A stretch of DNA of 64,000 nucleotides from Hydrangea macrophylla (lineage: Eukaryota; Streptophyta; Magnoliopsida; Cornales; Hydrangeaceae). Each line of letters begins with the position of its first letter. The first letter of the stretch is position 1. Of the stretch, positions 1-11,018 are shown in pieces. A model generated the notes under the pieces. That model had not been told where the DNA came from and searched no databases. It was given only the letters and a program-made list of their open reading frames with translations. The translations under genes were made by a program, and so were the position numbers. The DNA lies in the NCBI GenBank assembly GCA_033977485.1, contig CM066994.1, forward strand, positions 26,876,681-26,940,680, in the 5' to 3' direction.

Positions 1-339
1 CGTCTCTTTTCACAGTACATATGTCTGCTTCCTTTAAAAATCATTGTCATCTATTAGAGTAACCACTTTGGGATGAATACTACAGTATTTATCATAAGAA
101 CCAACATTCTCTATTACTCTAAAAGCAATTAAATATCTAGCACTATTTAGACTGTTAACAAATAGGTCAATGGAGAGAGAGTAAGCAATTTACAAATTTT
201 AAATTCTAATTTGCAAAGAATACAAAAAATGTTTTCAATTGTATTTACCAATAAAAAAAATAGCATTTTTCTTGTACAAAATTAATACCATCCTTGGGTT
301 AGAAGTAAGCTCATGGATAAGTTAACATTTAACACGAAC

Positions 340-3300
340 CATTAAATCCCTCCAGGTACACAATCTCCTCACAAGATCCTGCAATTGACCAAAAAAAATA
401 TATAATAAATAAATAAACAATTAACAGGTTATACAGATATAGACAGAGTAATAAAACCATTGATATGTTATACAAAAGATAAATGATAAGTCGATAACTG
501 ATAAATTATTACGCAAAGCAGCATACCTTAGAGTCCAAAAAACCTCCTTGATCATTCAAATGGCGGGAAATTATAGACGATGCAGCATACTCTCCAGGAG
601 AAACTTCAATCTCTTTTGAGAAAAGTGACAAACAAATTGTGTTTGAACGCCGTCTAGCCTCGAGAACAAAATGGAAATTGTCATCACTACAATCTGAATT
701 TCCTGATACAAGGGTATCTTTAGATTAGCATGTACAAGCACAAACTCCATATACATGCCTTTAACATTTTTCCTTTTCCTTTTTCGGGCTTGTGGGGGAT
801 AAGGTGGTGGAAAGCCTCTAAAGAAAACATGTTGATCTTATTTTATGACCTCATTACATAGTTATATGGAAAGGCCAAAACCTAGAGTTGGTCCCAATAG
901 GGGGACAGAGAAAAGAGTTGACTCAATGAGGCTCGATGGCCACCTATCCATTTGCATTATTAGACAGCCCTCAAAGTCAAACTTGTGCTCTCACGCTTAC
1001 AAATTGCAAACTGAAGTTTTAGGGGGAAATGAACACAAAAATTTCTTCTATTTTATCGATTTGCTTATTTTGGCCTATGCTTTATGCAGGACAGTGAGAA
1101 AGGCAACATAACTACTATTCTCAGCTATTCAGAAGTACGTCCACAAATTGAAATTTGGAAGACAGTCTATGGGAATCTGACATTTTGGAAGAAAAAAAAA
1201 AAAGAAAGATCACCTTCATAACACAGAGTACTTTTAGAGTTGTTCCTCGTGCAATTCGGGATTTTTTTCCTTTAAGTTGTTCCATGATACAACTACTTTT
1301 TTCCAAGACTGAATCCTTGTACAACTACAAGTGTACTTACTTCTTAACAGAAACATATTCATGAGACAAAGGACCTACCATCGCCCTGCTGCTTAAGCTC
1401 CAAAGCAAGACAATTTGCAATATACAACAGATAGTGTGCATCTGTTCGGGCATACTGTGTCATTTCTACTGGCAGTGGCCGTTGCCTCCAGTCCTCACGC
1501 TACATATGAGGCAGAGAAATAATAGTTAAATAAGTACAAAGCAATGGACTGATTAAAGTGGGGTCAGTTTGTTGACCGTGAACATTCAATACCGAAACCT
1601 TCACCTATGTCGCCAGCTAAAAGAGCATAAGATGGCTGGGGATCATCATATCCTCACATATATGCAAGTGAGGTATTTAAAGCACTTAAGAGCCTACATA
1701 ACAAAATATGGTCCACCATCATACTTGAGGCCCAGTTTGGGAATGCTTAAAACAAGATCAAGTTCAAACCCTATCTCACTTTTATGTGGTTCCTATGAGA
1801 ACTACAATATTGTGTTGGTTTGATAAAGAACCAGTTCTTGGGGTACTTTTAAGCCAGACACAGACACTTGTGTAACCAGAAAGCAGGTACACAAAGTCAC
1901 AAAACACCAAACTATTTTGAACACGCTCTTTTCTAATCAATACAAATTGTCCTTGTATTACCCAAAAAGCCTGAGAGAGAGAGAGATATTAGAGATTTTT
2001 ATTCATCTCTAACACTACATTCTTCTCTTGTTCAAGACCTTCTGCCCTACTACTGGCTATCTCTCTTGCACAAATTTTTAAATGTCATGTTCAAAACCCA
2101 GACAAGACTGAATCTTGTAGCCTTGCATGAACTTCAATTGTAGCCTAATGTTGTTGCAATTCAGCCAAATCTATATGAATAATAACCAAACAAGTACAGC
2201 TCCTAACCTTGTCTTCAATTATAGAGTATTCAATGTACGTCTTAACCAGTTAACAATATAACCTGGTATCAGTTTTGGCCTTATATTGTCCTCTCCTTAC
2301 TTTTATATATCTTCAACACAGTTTCCAAAATTCATCACAAAACTAGCCAAATTGTTAATTGATATATTTGTCCATCCTGCTGAAATATGTGTGTATCTAA
2401 CATCGCTACCATTGACAAATGCAATAAAACTGTCGCAGTTTTAACCCAATCACATGCCTATTCTTAGTTCAATCATCTTTAATATTTCCAGAGTCCATTT
2501 AAACATCCTTATTACTAAATAGAACCTTCAGTGTTGGTGCCAAGACGAAGAATGATTTGTAGTCATTTTTAGCCATTGAACTAAGTTTGCAAAATTCTAA
2601 GCATATATTGACATTTGTTTCAGCATACTTCATCTGATAACTTACTTTAGGCATGTCAATGGATCGCTTTTGAGCCCGTCTCAATTCGTTTAACTGGACC
2701 AAGAATACAATATGATTATCCGATCTATTCGGAATCTCGCAAGCCATTTAACAAACAGATCCGATGTGAATTTGTCTTATCGATCTGTTTTGTTATTTTT
2801 TTAATATACATATACACAGCAAAATTTAATATATAAGATATACAACAATTATGTTGTATAGTACATAATGTGTTGGAATTTTACTTTTATCTTATCTTCA
2901 AACAGCATTTTCAATCTTTGTTATTAGCGACTTTTTTTTTCTTTCAATTCTTTGATAAATTTACTACCTCTCGGGTCAATTATACTTCCTCTATTTATTT
3001 GTTCTTTCAATTTTAGTACTTTTTTGTATACTTAGTTCTTTATAGAATGGATCAGATATCCGATGCAGAAGTATAACTAGATCTGTCAACTTATTGGATC
3101 GGATTGAATTAGATATCACTGTCCTATCTAGATCCGACCCATTCACATGCCTACTTATTTGGTAGGAGTAGGACAAAAAAATAACTTGTAGTTCTTAATA
3201 TATGGCCAAATCTCTGGATGCCATATCATGAAAGACTTGGGTTGTGACACTCAACAAAAGGATATATTACCTGAATGCTTACATGACAGCTTTTACAGAG

Positions 3301-3772
3301 AGGAAAATTAGAAGGAAGAACATTTTACCTCTAAAGACAAGACCTTAATTAGAAGGAGTAAAAAGGATGATAGATCACCTCGCTACTCTTAGCACTGTCC
3401 AATATCCTATGACATGGAATGAGGTCCGCGTTCGGGGGTTGATTTGCGTCTAAGGCACAGGGATTTATCAAATTCCATAACCAAAGGACACAATGACATA
3501 GTTAAAGCTTCAAATTTATTTATATTTTTTATTACTTCTCACATGAAATGGTGCTTTTGCGACATGAATGTTGAACATGGGTATTTCACTCACTTGAGGT
3601 AGCCGTGAAAATGAAAGGACCTGATAAAATCTCTCTCTCTCTCTCTAAAGCATCAAATTTATTTATATTTTTATTACTTCTCACATGAAATGGTGCTTTT
3701 GCGACATGAATGTTGAACATGGGTACTTCACTCACTTGAAGTAGCCATGAAAATGAAAGGACCTGATAAATA

Positions 3773-3808
<36 letters not shown>

Positions 3809-3904
3809 TCTCTCTTCTCACATGAAATGGTGCTTTTGCGACATCAATGTTGAACATGGGTACTTCACTCACTTGAAGTAGCCATGAAAATGAAAGGACC
3901 TGAT

Positions 3905-3965
<61 letters not shown>

Positions 3966-5461
3966 ATTTAGCGGTTGTAAGTTGTAACTGGTGTGTCTAC
4001 ATGCATAATATTTGGTATTTTCGTTCAAGGAATCCCTTATCCTCTTTCTTGCTATTCCTTTCTCTATACAATATTTCTCTGTTTTAACCAAGGAAAATGA
4101 GCTGGATAAGTATAAATATATAATTTCATTATGAACTAATGAAAGAGTGTAAGCACAAACCTGCAAAAGCTTGTTAGTGGCAACACTGCAATATGTTTCA
4201 AGTAAGTACGCCAATGATTTCTGTGGTTTAGACAACACCTCACAAGCCTGTGATAGAATTCAACAAAGAAATGAGACATATTAGCTACTACCACAGAATC
4301 ACATCTATCTCTTGTATACAACTAGCAAGAAAAAATTTCACAAGATAACCCCCACAAAAATGCCACCTTCAACCCCCACACTCGTAAAACCACTCCTTCC
4401 CTCTCACCTTCCCCATGCTTCCTTTGCCAGAAATAAATCAATGATAAAAGAATGTAAAAATAACTCTAATTGCTTGAGCATAATTGAACAATGAAATCTC
4501 ACCTTTGCGGTATCAAATAAATTAACAACATATATATGAAAATCTCTTTGTAGCCAGAGGACATCATTATCGGCACCATGGAAGACCTACACCAGAAATT
4601 TGTTTTCCACACAATTAATGGACTCTCACAAAAACAGGACACTAATAGTAGTTTTGCACCAATATGACTAATGTTGAAGTTGAAGTTTAAAATAAGAGGA
4701 ATTTTAAGTTACCAACTACTCCAAAAGCTTAAGCTATTAGAGAATGGGCCAAACAATGTATATCAAGCTTCAACACCCTCCCCTCACGTGCAACCCCGAC
4801 TTGCACGTGGAGAGCAAACAACCCAAACTCCATCATAGTGGAGATAAATAACAAAGTGCAAATATGCACAACACAGCGGGGATGGAGAGTCGAACCCAGG
4901 ACCTCCCACAAACAAGGCTCTGATACCATGTTAAGTTACCAACTACTCCAAAAGCTTAAGCTATTAGGGAATGGGCCAAACAATGTATATCAAGCTTCAA
5001 CAAGGAACAAACTTTCAAATTACTTCTGAATTCTGATACCATTTTAAAACTGTCTTGCTTCTCAGACTCAGACTTTCCATCTGAGGTAGCAACACAATTA
5101 AACTTTACAAAATGAAAACTCATGGGTAAAAATGTAGATGGACTACTTGAATATGTTTCCTTACCAACACCAACATTCAATACAAGAATTTGAACAAAGC
5201 CCTTCAGTTGATATAACAAGTAAGCAGGAAAAAATAACTTCATTATATGTAGCGGAGGTCGAAATACGATTAACAGAAATACGAAAAAAGAAATATGATT
5301 AAAAATGTTCGCATTGTAATACGAACTAATGTAGCACAAACTCATAAATTACCTTGCAAATTCCAGGATTGGCAAAAACAGGGCGAAGAATCCCCATTAT
5401 ATCGTGCAGAGCTAATGTGTCCACCAGATAATCTTCCCTTTGAGTAGAAATCTGTTTGTGC

Positions 5462-5494
<33 letters not shown>

Positions 5495-6487
5495 TATAGA
5501 GCATCAGGCTCAATAAGTGGTCTACATGTTATAGAAAAGACAAAGTTGAAGATGTTACCTGTATAAGAGCTGTAAAACCTAAGAATGAACGCAAACTGTG
5601 CTGTTCAGTATCAACACCAAACACTGTTTCTCTACTCAATGTATCAACAAGCTCATGTAACTGCCTTTCAGTTTCAACCCAAATGCAAGACTTGCTCATT
5701 TCCAAATCCACATTTCCATCAATAAACTTCAATTCGATTGGAGGGTTCTTCAATAAAGCTGTGATGTCCGCTTTATACGGATGTAAATTCAAAGAACTCT
5801 CTGCCAAACACGATTTACCTAGAATTTAGAAAAATCAACTGCTAAGCATAGAAATAAATCAGAATCAGAATTTGAAGAAATGGATCAAGCACATCACTAA
5901 GATTAATAGCTAGGGTTTAAGAAAAATCAAGTGTTAAGCCTAGAAATGAATCAAAATCACAGAATTTGAAGAAATGAATCAAACACGGCGCTAAGATTAG
6001 CTAGGGTTTTAAGAAAAATCAACTGTTAAGCACAACAACGAATCAAAATCAGAGAATTTTGAAGAACTCTCCACCAAATACGCCACTACAATTTAGCTAG
6101 GGTTTAAGAAAAAAAAACAAACTGTTTAAGCATAGAAATGAATCAAAAATCAGAGAATTTGAACAAATGAATCAAACACAGCGCTAAGATTTAGATAGGG
6201 TTTAAGAAGAATCAACGGTTAAGCACAACAATGAATCAAAATCAGAGAATTTTCAGAAATGTACCATTGTTGGAGTCGTTGAGCTTGAGGTGCTTGAATG
6301 GAGAGTAAGAGTTATCAGCCAAAACGCGTTTGAAAGTGCTTTGCGATTTCGATTCCGTTTTCAAGTAGCAAGAATTTGAAGATTGTTTTTGCTTTCGGTG
6401 TTTTCTGTATTGTGTGGTGAATATGATGGAGACTACTGCGAAGAAAGCAATTGTGAAGGCGATTTTGAGTTTCTCTTTGTTTTCCAT
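340..6487 (-). CDS. RRP6L3: RRP6-like 3 exoribonuclease (DEDDy family), 5' part of gene, 8 exons
   Basis: Exons on the minus strand are 6487-6265, 5818-5559, 5451-5353, 4586-4503, 4247-4161, 1499-1379, 702-527 and 378-340. All junctions are GT/AG with matching phase, giving 363 codons. The 3' end lies beyond the left edge. The ATG at 6487 starts a basic N-terminus with a hydrophobic segment near residues 8-25. The 3'-5' exonuclease core is complete: motif I VDTEQHS (Asp144, Glu146), motif [13 protein letters not shown] (Asp202) and motif [14 protein letters not shown] (Tyr267, Asp271). RRP6-type proteins trim RNA 3' ends with or beside the exosome. The RRP6L3 branch is reported as cytoplasmic in Arabidopsis, which agrees with the N-terminal segment and the absence of a visible nuclear signal. 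The HRDC domain would fall outside the window. Introns are unequal: intron 5 is 2.66 kb and holds the CT triplication, intron 3 holds a TRIM element, and intron 1 is mostly tandem repeats. No premature stop is seen, so the gene looks functional. The paralogue assignment is from memory of the family. Confidence 0.93.
3510..3960. repeat. Three tandem ~150-bp copies with (CT)n tails in RRP6L3 intron 5
   Basis: Three successive units each contain CTCACATGAAATGGTGCTTT, then a stretch reading GGACCTGATAAA, and end in a CT tract. The tracts grow from about 8 CT units (near 3632) to an interrupted run (3773-3815) to about 26 units (3911-3960). The arrangement suggests the microsatellite was copied with its flank and then expanded in each copy. 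It lies deep in intron 5, away from splice sites. Confidence 0.85.
4702..5002 (-). mobile_element. TRIM/SMART-type miniature LTR retrotransposon in RRP6L3 intron 3
   Basis: Two 74-bp direct repeats (4702-4775 and 4929-5002) differ at about two positions and serve as LTRs. Read on the minus strand, the element begins TGTTGAAGC. Directly inside the 5' LTR is TGGTATCAGAGCC (4916-4928), a primer binding site for initiator-Met tRNA. Directly before the 3' LTR is the purine tract GAGGGGAGGG (4776-4785). A perfect 5-bp duplication AGGAA flanks the unit (4697-4701 and 5003-5007). At 301 bp it has no coding capacity, so it must be mobilised in trans. It has the same orientation as the host gene. Confidence 0.93.
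5462..5497. repeat. (TA)n/(CA)n microsatellite in RRP6L3 intron 2
   Basis: About 12 TA units run into a short CA run. It sits roughly ten bases upstream of the exon 3 acceptor (minus strand), so length variation would change the pyrimidine-tract region. Confidence 0.85.
5822..6262. repeat. Minisatellite of four ~105-bp units filling RRP6L3 intron 1
   Basis: Four degenerate units share GCTAGGGTTTAAGAAAAATC, a 'GTTAAGCAYARMAAYGAATC' part and 'CAGAGAATTTGAAGAA'. Together they occupy nearly all of intron 1 (5819-6264). The unit near 6060-6100 also resembles the exon 2 acceptor and first exon 2 bases, so the duplicated block seems to have included the splice acceptor. Confidence 0.85.
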
Positions 6488-6645
6488 TATTATTATTTTT
6501 TTTCTCTGCTTCTGTTTTCTGTGTTTTCAAACTCTGGTTTTGCAGAGATAGAAGAGAGTGAAAGAGCGGTTTGTTTCCCTTAATTACAAATTATACACCT
6601 GAAGTTTGGTCTACGTTTTGTTTTAGTCCTTACATTTTTAGAGGA

Positions 6646-6762
6646 ATACTTGGGACACATCATTCACACAATTTTTGGGACACAATAACGTGTCTATCTT
6701 TGAGAGAGATAGACATATCTTTGAATTGTGTCCCAAAAGTATATTTGGGTGTGTCCCAAACT
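6646..6762. mobile_element. Small palindromic MITE
   Basis: Inverted ends ACTTGGGACACA and TGTGTCCCAAAC flank an inner inverted pair around CTATCTTTGAGAGAGATAG. It is about 115 bp, non-coding, just upstream of the RRP6L3 start. Superfamily is not assigned because no clear TSD was found. Confidence 0.6.
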
Positions 6763-6777
6763 TTACCCATATTTTTA

Positions 6778-7205
6778 AGGGTAAATTACAGTAATACCTC
6801 CTGAATTATGACTATTTTTCACTAACACTCTCTATACTTTAAAATTGAACAAACTCATCATGAAACTATCCTTTGTTGACACTACACCCCCTTCTTCAGG
6901 AGTAAGTTTGATTATTTTGGACAGTTCAGGGGTGAGTATGTTTAGTTTTAAAGTTTAGAGGATGTTAATAAAAAGGGGAGTAATACTTGGGGCACAACCA
7001 AAGCCACAACCTTTTGTTCACAACCTCCATTTTGTGTCTATCTCTCTCCTAGTGGGCACTGTGGGGTCACTGGCACTGTGGGACCCATCAGGAGAGAGAT
7101 AGACACAAAATGAAGGTTGTGCAAAAAAAGTTGTGGCTTTGGTTGTGCCCCAAGTATTACTCTAAAAAGGGTCATAGTTTAGGGGTGTTTCTGTAATTTA
7201 CCCTA
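6778..7205. mobile_element. Outer TIR element containing a nested MITE
   Basis: AGGGTAAATTACAGTAATAC at the left is matched in inverted form by CTGTAATTTACCCT at the right. The similarity extends about 35 bp into the phrases 'cctgaattatgac' and 'gtcatagtttagg'. The symmetry is broken by the inner hairpin at 6978-7163. This looks like an older MITE that received a second one. Confidence 0.6.
6978..7163. mobile_element. Hairpin MITE with ~70-bp near-perfect inverted arms
   Basis: The arms start GAGTAATACTTGGGGCACAA and pair almost perfectly with the other end. The centre carries GTGTCTATCTCTC and its inverse around a GTGGGACCC core. A transcript through it would form a long hairpin. The same GTGTCTATCTCTC core occurs in the MITE at 57248-57420. 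Confidence 0.8.
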
Positions 7206-8210
7206 ATTTTAATTGTGTCAATTTATTTCTAAAATTATTTTAAATAGAACAATATGATCCAAATATCCAATTATGTTAGAAAATTTAACTGTTGTGCATT
7301 ATCACATTTTTTAGGTGTAAAAGATCGAACTCCATCAATCTCCCACATTTGCTTATTAGTGTAATTGTGCATAATAGTGGGTGAATTTTGTCAAATTTTT
7401 TTTATTATTATTTTTCACAAACTGAGACACTTGGACCATATTACCCTATTTAAAAAAATTTAAGAACCAAATTAACACACTAAAATTATATAGACTAAAT
7501 AAGACAAGACCAAACTTCAATGATATATTTGTATTTAAATTTTATACGAATTACGTAGACGTAGGTTAGTGTGGCCTAATGGGTTTAAGCCCAATTAATT
7601 TGCACTACGAGGTTGATACTATGATCAATGTCCTAAACGTTTTTAGTCCAATGGACTAGGGGCCTAGGTTTAATTTCAAATGCTGAAGAGCCTCACTAAG
7701 CCCAAGCATTATCCACTGCACAACTTTGTACCCCTGATCTGTGATGATGAGTAAGGTCATATCTTAAAAGAAAATCCTGTGGAACCTTTAAAAGCTCACG
7801 CAGCAGAAAAATAAAAATTTTATGATTTTTTTAAACTCATGATTAAATATATGATGTATACAAAATACATACACATCTATAGAGGGTTAATCAAATAGTT
7901 ACCCTGTAGCGCGCTTTATAAAATATAAATCATCTTTCGTCCTACAAACAGTTCACCAAATTGTCCAAACATCCAATCTCTAAAAGTATTTACACGAGCA
8001 ATCCACGAATTGGAAAAGACACTTACTTTCTTCAACAAATTGAAGAAGACAATGATGAGGTCACGAAGTGACTGTACGGATTTTATGGGGTTGGAGTATT
8101 TTTTTAGAGAAACTTAGGTGTGCTAGCAATTTATTTAGTTTCTCATACCTCATATATATAATAATGCAATAAGACCATTTCCTAATCTAATTAGGAAACT
8201 CAGTCAGGCT
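7206..8210. other. AT-rich intergenic stretch, no gene seen
   Basis: No ORF with recognisable similarity and no clear terminal repeats. The part from about 7770 reads like degraded LTR-type DNA, but I could not find paired ends. Confidence 0.5.
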
Positions 8211-8370
8211 ATAAAGAGGGCGCCCTCTTTTTATTAAAGAGAGGACCTCTGTTTTGGCCGTCGGATCGTGTTTTCATTAATGGCAGTTTTGTCATTTCAC
8301 AGTTTTTAAACACAATCCAACGGCCAAAACAGAGGTCCTCTCTTTAATAAAGAGAGGTGGTCCTCTTTAG
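8211..8370. mobile_element. Hairpin MITE, AAAGAGGRC-type termini
   Basis: The arms contain TTAAAGAGAGGACCTCTGTT and its inverse, followed by TTGGCCGTCGGATCGTGTTT opposite a slightly diverged partner. About 160 bp, non-coding, with a short loop around 8280-8305. Confidence 0.8.
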
Positions 8371-8850
8371 AGAATCTTTGTTAGGAAACTATATTTGATT
8401 GAAAGACTTTCTTAAATCAAATATAAACTAATAGTATTATTATACTACTTCCATATTAATAACTTAATATCAAGTAGACTCCCACAACTTTTTCCAATTG
8501 CACATTGCCCTTTTATGTGTGACCCCTTAGGTTCATACTAATTTGGTAGTAGGTACTAATACTTTAAGTGCTCGTCTGTTTGCAGGATAACTAAGGCGGA
8601 TTGGACTAAAACAGTCCAATTCGGGCCCATACTGTGTTTGTTTATGTCTTTTCGGTACAAGTTAACTCAAGGTATTGTAATATATGGTTAAAATTTATAC
8701 TGACTAGGGGGGATAACTTAATAACTGGTGGGAGGTGGTATTAAAATTGCGGGGATAAGGTGTAAGTGGGATAAGATAGTCAAATGACCATTCTATCCTT
8801 GATATAAAGGCGCCTCACATTAGGGTTCACAGTTACAAACCAAAAAAAAA

Positions 8851-8853
<3 letters not shown>

Positions 8854-8904
<51 letters not shown>

Positions 8905-8943
8905 AGAAGAAGAAGAAGAAGAAGAAGAAGAAGAAGAAGAAGA
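8854..8943. repeat. Compound (GA)n-(GAA)n microsatellite
   Basis: About 23 GA units pass directly into about 14 GAA units. Reading frames through it give low-complexity Ser/Leu or polyleucine peptides, which I regard as artefacts. Confidence 0.95.
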
Positions 8944-9235
8944 AAGTTGCGATCAAGAAGAGAAGATGAAGGTTGAAGATTGAAGACGAAGACGGAAGCT
9001 GCAATCAACTGTTACTTCAAGCTGCAATCATGATTTCAAAGAGAGAAGACGGAAGACAAAGACGATTTCGAAGATGTAGAGAGAAGATTGAAGACAAGAG
9101 ACCAAATCGAGAGGTACCTTGTAGTGGGTTTAAATCTGTTTTAACAAATCGAGAAGACGGAAGACGAAGATGATTTTGAAGATGTAGCAATTTTGCGATC
9201 TAGGAAAGACCCAAATCGAGAGGTTTCCTTTAGTG

Positions 9236-9660
9236 TTGATTGATTGATTTTTTTTTTCCTTTGTCAAACCCTCATGTAGATCTATACATATTTTCTGTTT
9301 TGATTTTTTTTTTAATCAGATTTTTTTGCAAACATGTTCTACTTCCAGATTGTATTTTGTATTGTTTGATTTTTTGTTTTCCTTTTGTCAAATCCTCATG
9401 TAGATCTATACATGTTTCCTTTAGTGTTAATCGATTGATTTTTTCTTTTCTTTTTTTTTTTCCCCTTCTGTGAAACCCTCATGTAGATCTATACATATTT
9501 TTTGTGTTTGATTGATTTTTTTTTTCCTTTTATCAAACCCTCATGTAGATCTATACATATTTTTCTGTGTTTGATTGATTTTTATTTTTCGTTTTGTCAA
9601 ATCCTCATGTAGATCTATACATATTTTCTGTGTTTGATTTTTTTTTTTGTATCAGATTTG
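9236..9660. repeat. T-rich minisatellite, about five units
   Basis: CTCATGTAGATCTATACAT recurs at about 9271, 9394, 9478, 9540 and 9604, each preceded by TTGATTGATTT-like T-rich sequence. Spacing is irregular (about 60-125 bp) because the poly-T tracts vary. Confidence 0.85.
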
Positions 9661-9943
9661 CAAAGCATGTTCTTCTTCAAGTGCAATATATTTTTTTTTA
9701 TTGTTTTTTTCTCCCATTTAAATGGCATTTTGGTAAAGTTGTAGTTAATCCAATCTTATACCATGTCATCCAAACATGGTATTGGACTATTTTAGTTTTA
9801 TACTCAGTATAATCCAGCATGAGCCAAACACAGTATAAAAATAATACTACATTGTTTTATCATGTGATTAATTATCCCAGGATATCTAACCACACTTTTA
9901 TACAATACCCCTTTATCCTATGCGGCAAACAAAAGAGGCCTAA

Positions 9944-11018
9944 AGTGTTACAATTAGAACATTTTTCTAATTAATTTAAATTAGAACATCTTCTAATTCT
10001 CCCTCGTAAAAATAATTAATATTAATATCTATTCTTTTCGGGCTTCCACTAATCATGAGTGACACCTAACAGTGTATCATGACACACCCCAGACAGTCTG
10101 AAAAATAATGAACATTTTCGCTAACAGCTACTGTACAATTCAATACTTTTATGACACCATATCCCAATTAAATCTTTTGGGCAATGGATATATTTATCAA
10201 ACCCCAATTTAATTATATGTTCTCAAACTATTTGATATTTCTCTGTTTGATGAAATTAAACAACTCTTTTCTAATTCTCACCCTGCCCTGCCCAGGTAGC
10301 TTAACTTGAGATATATCATAGAAGATCACATAGGATATTCTCTCTCTTACTTGAGAGTGATAGATTCAAGGTCGGCCCTGAGATGTCAAAATTTGGCCGA
10401 GGCCTCAAGCACTTTCAAAGGGGCCTAAAAAATGAGGTCTCTATACTAAGTTTCATATAAATTAGGAAGAAGTTAGAAGAAAATAGGCCTAAAAACTATA
10501 TGTTTCATAGAAAGTAGGATGAAATTAGAAGAAAATAGGCCTAAATAGGCCTAAAAAATATATGTTTCATAGAAAGTAGGATGAAATTAGAAGAAAATAG
10601 GCCTAAAAATGAGGCCTAAAAAATGAGGCATCATGCGGCAGCTTCGCCGCTTTGTCTCAGGGCCGGCCTTGGATAAATTCCTTGTTGTACATTAACATGT
10701 CTCCATGTATGACTTAATATACACAATAGTACATGAATATGCCTTTGATTAAAGCATAAACATTGTGCACGTTAAAGCATAACAAATCATACACAAGACA
10801 ATAGTAATGTCTCATGTCTAAGGATTACTTGTACCACTGTAACTAAGAACAATTCATTGATAGATAAGTAAAACTCCATTTGAATGTTCTTAATAGTTTA
10901 TCACGTTCAGTGAACTTGTTCTATAACAAGTACCCACAAGTTAGTTCCAGTGTCTCCACACTGATGACTTAAGACTAGTCATATTTTATCAAATAAAATA
11001 AACATGACATGTGTTAGT
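9944..11018. other. Non-coding repeat-like DNA interrupted by an hAT MITE
   Basis: Outside the MITE at 10367-10671 no coding sequence is visible. Phrases such as 'actaatcatgagtgaca' and 'cgttcagtgaacttgttc' read like a decayed LTR, but I see no matching second copy here. Confidence 0.4.
10367..10671. mobile_element. hAT-like MITE, 8-bp TSD with one mismatch
   Basis: Termini CAAGGTCGGCCCTGAG and CTCAGGGCCGGCCTTG are inverted repeats. Flanks GATAGATT (10359-10366) and GATAAATT (10672-10679) form an 8-bp duplication with one mismatch, typical of hAT. The 305-bp interior has three copies of a unit containing AGAAGAAAATAGGCCTAAA. Confidence 0.8.

Larger units (their letters stand above)
8568..9940. 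mobile_element. Non-autonomous PIF/Harbinger-like element
   Basis: Left terminus GTGCTCGTCTGTTTGC and inverted right terminus GGCCTCTTTTGTTTGCC are imperfect TIRs flanked by the 3-bp duplication TAA (8565-8567 and 9941-9943), as expected for PIF/Harbinger. Subterminal regions share 'cagtccaa' and 'tggacta' phrases. The 1.37-kb interior holds a GA/GAA microsatellite and a T-rich minisatellite but no transposase. The interior is unusual for a MITE and may be captured host DNA. Confidence 0.6.

Noticed and set aside
845..1364. ORFs of 88 and 69 codons on the plus strand
   Set aside because: They lie in RRP6L3 introns 5-6, opposite the gene, with no recognisable similarity.
3732..4238. 168-codon minus-strand ORF
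   Set aside because: It starts in real exon 5 but runs through the intron into (GA)n, giving Arg-Glu repeats; the GT donor at 4160 ends the exon.
8780..9008. Leu/Phe/Ser-rich ORFs
   Set aside because: Pure translation of the GA/GAA microsatellite.
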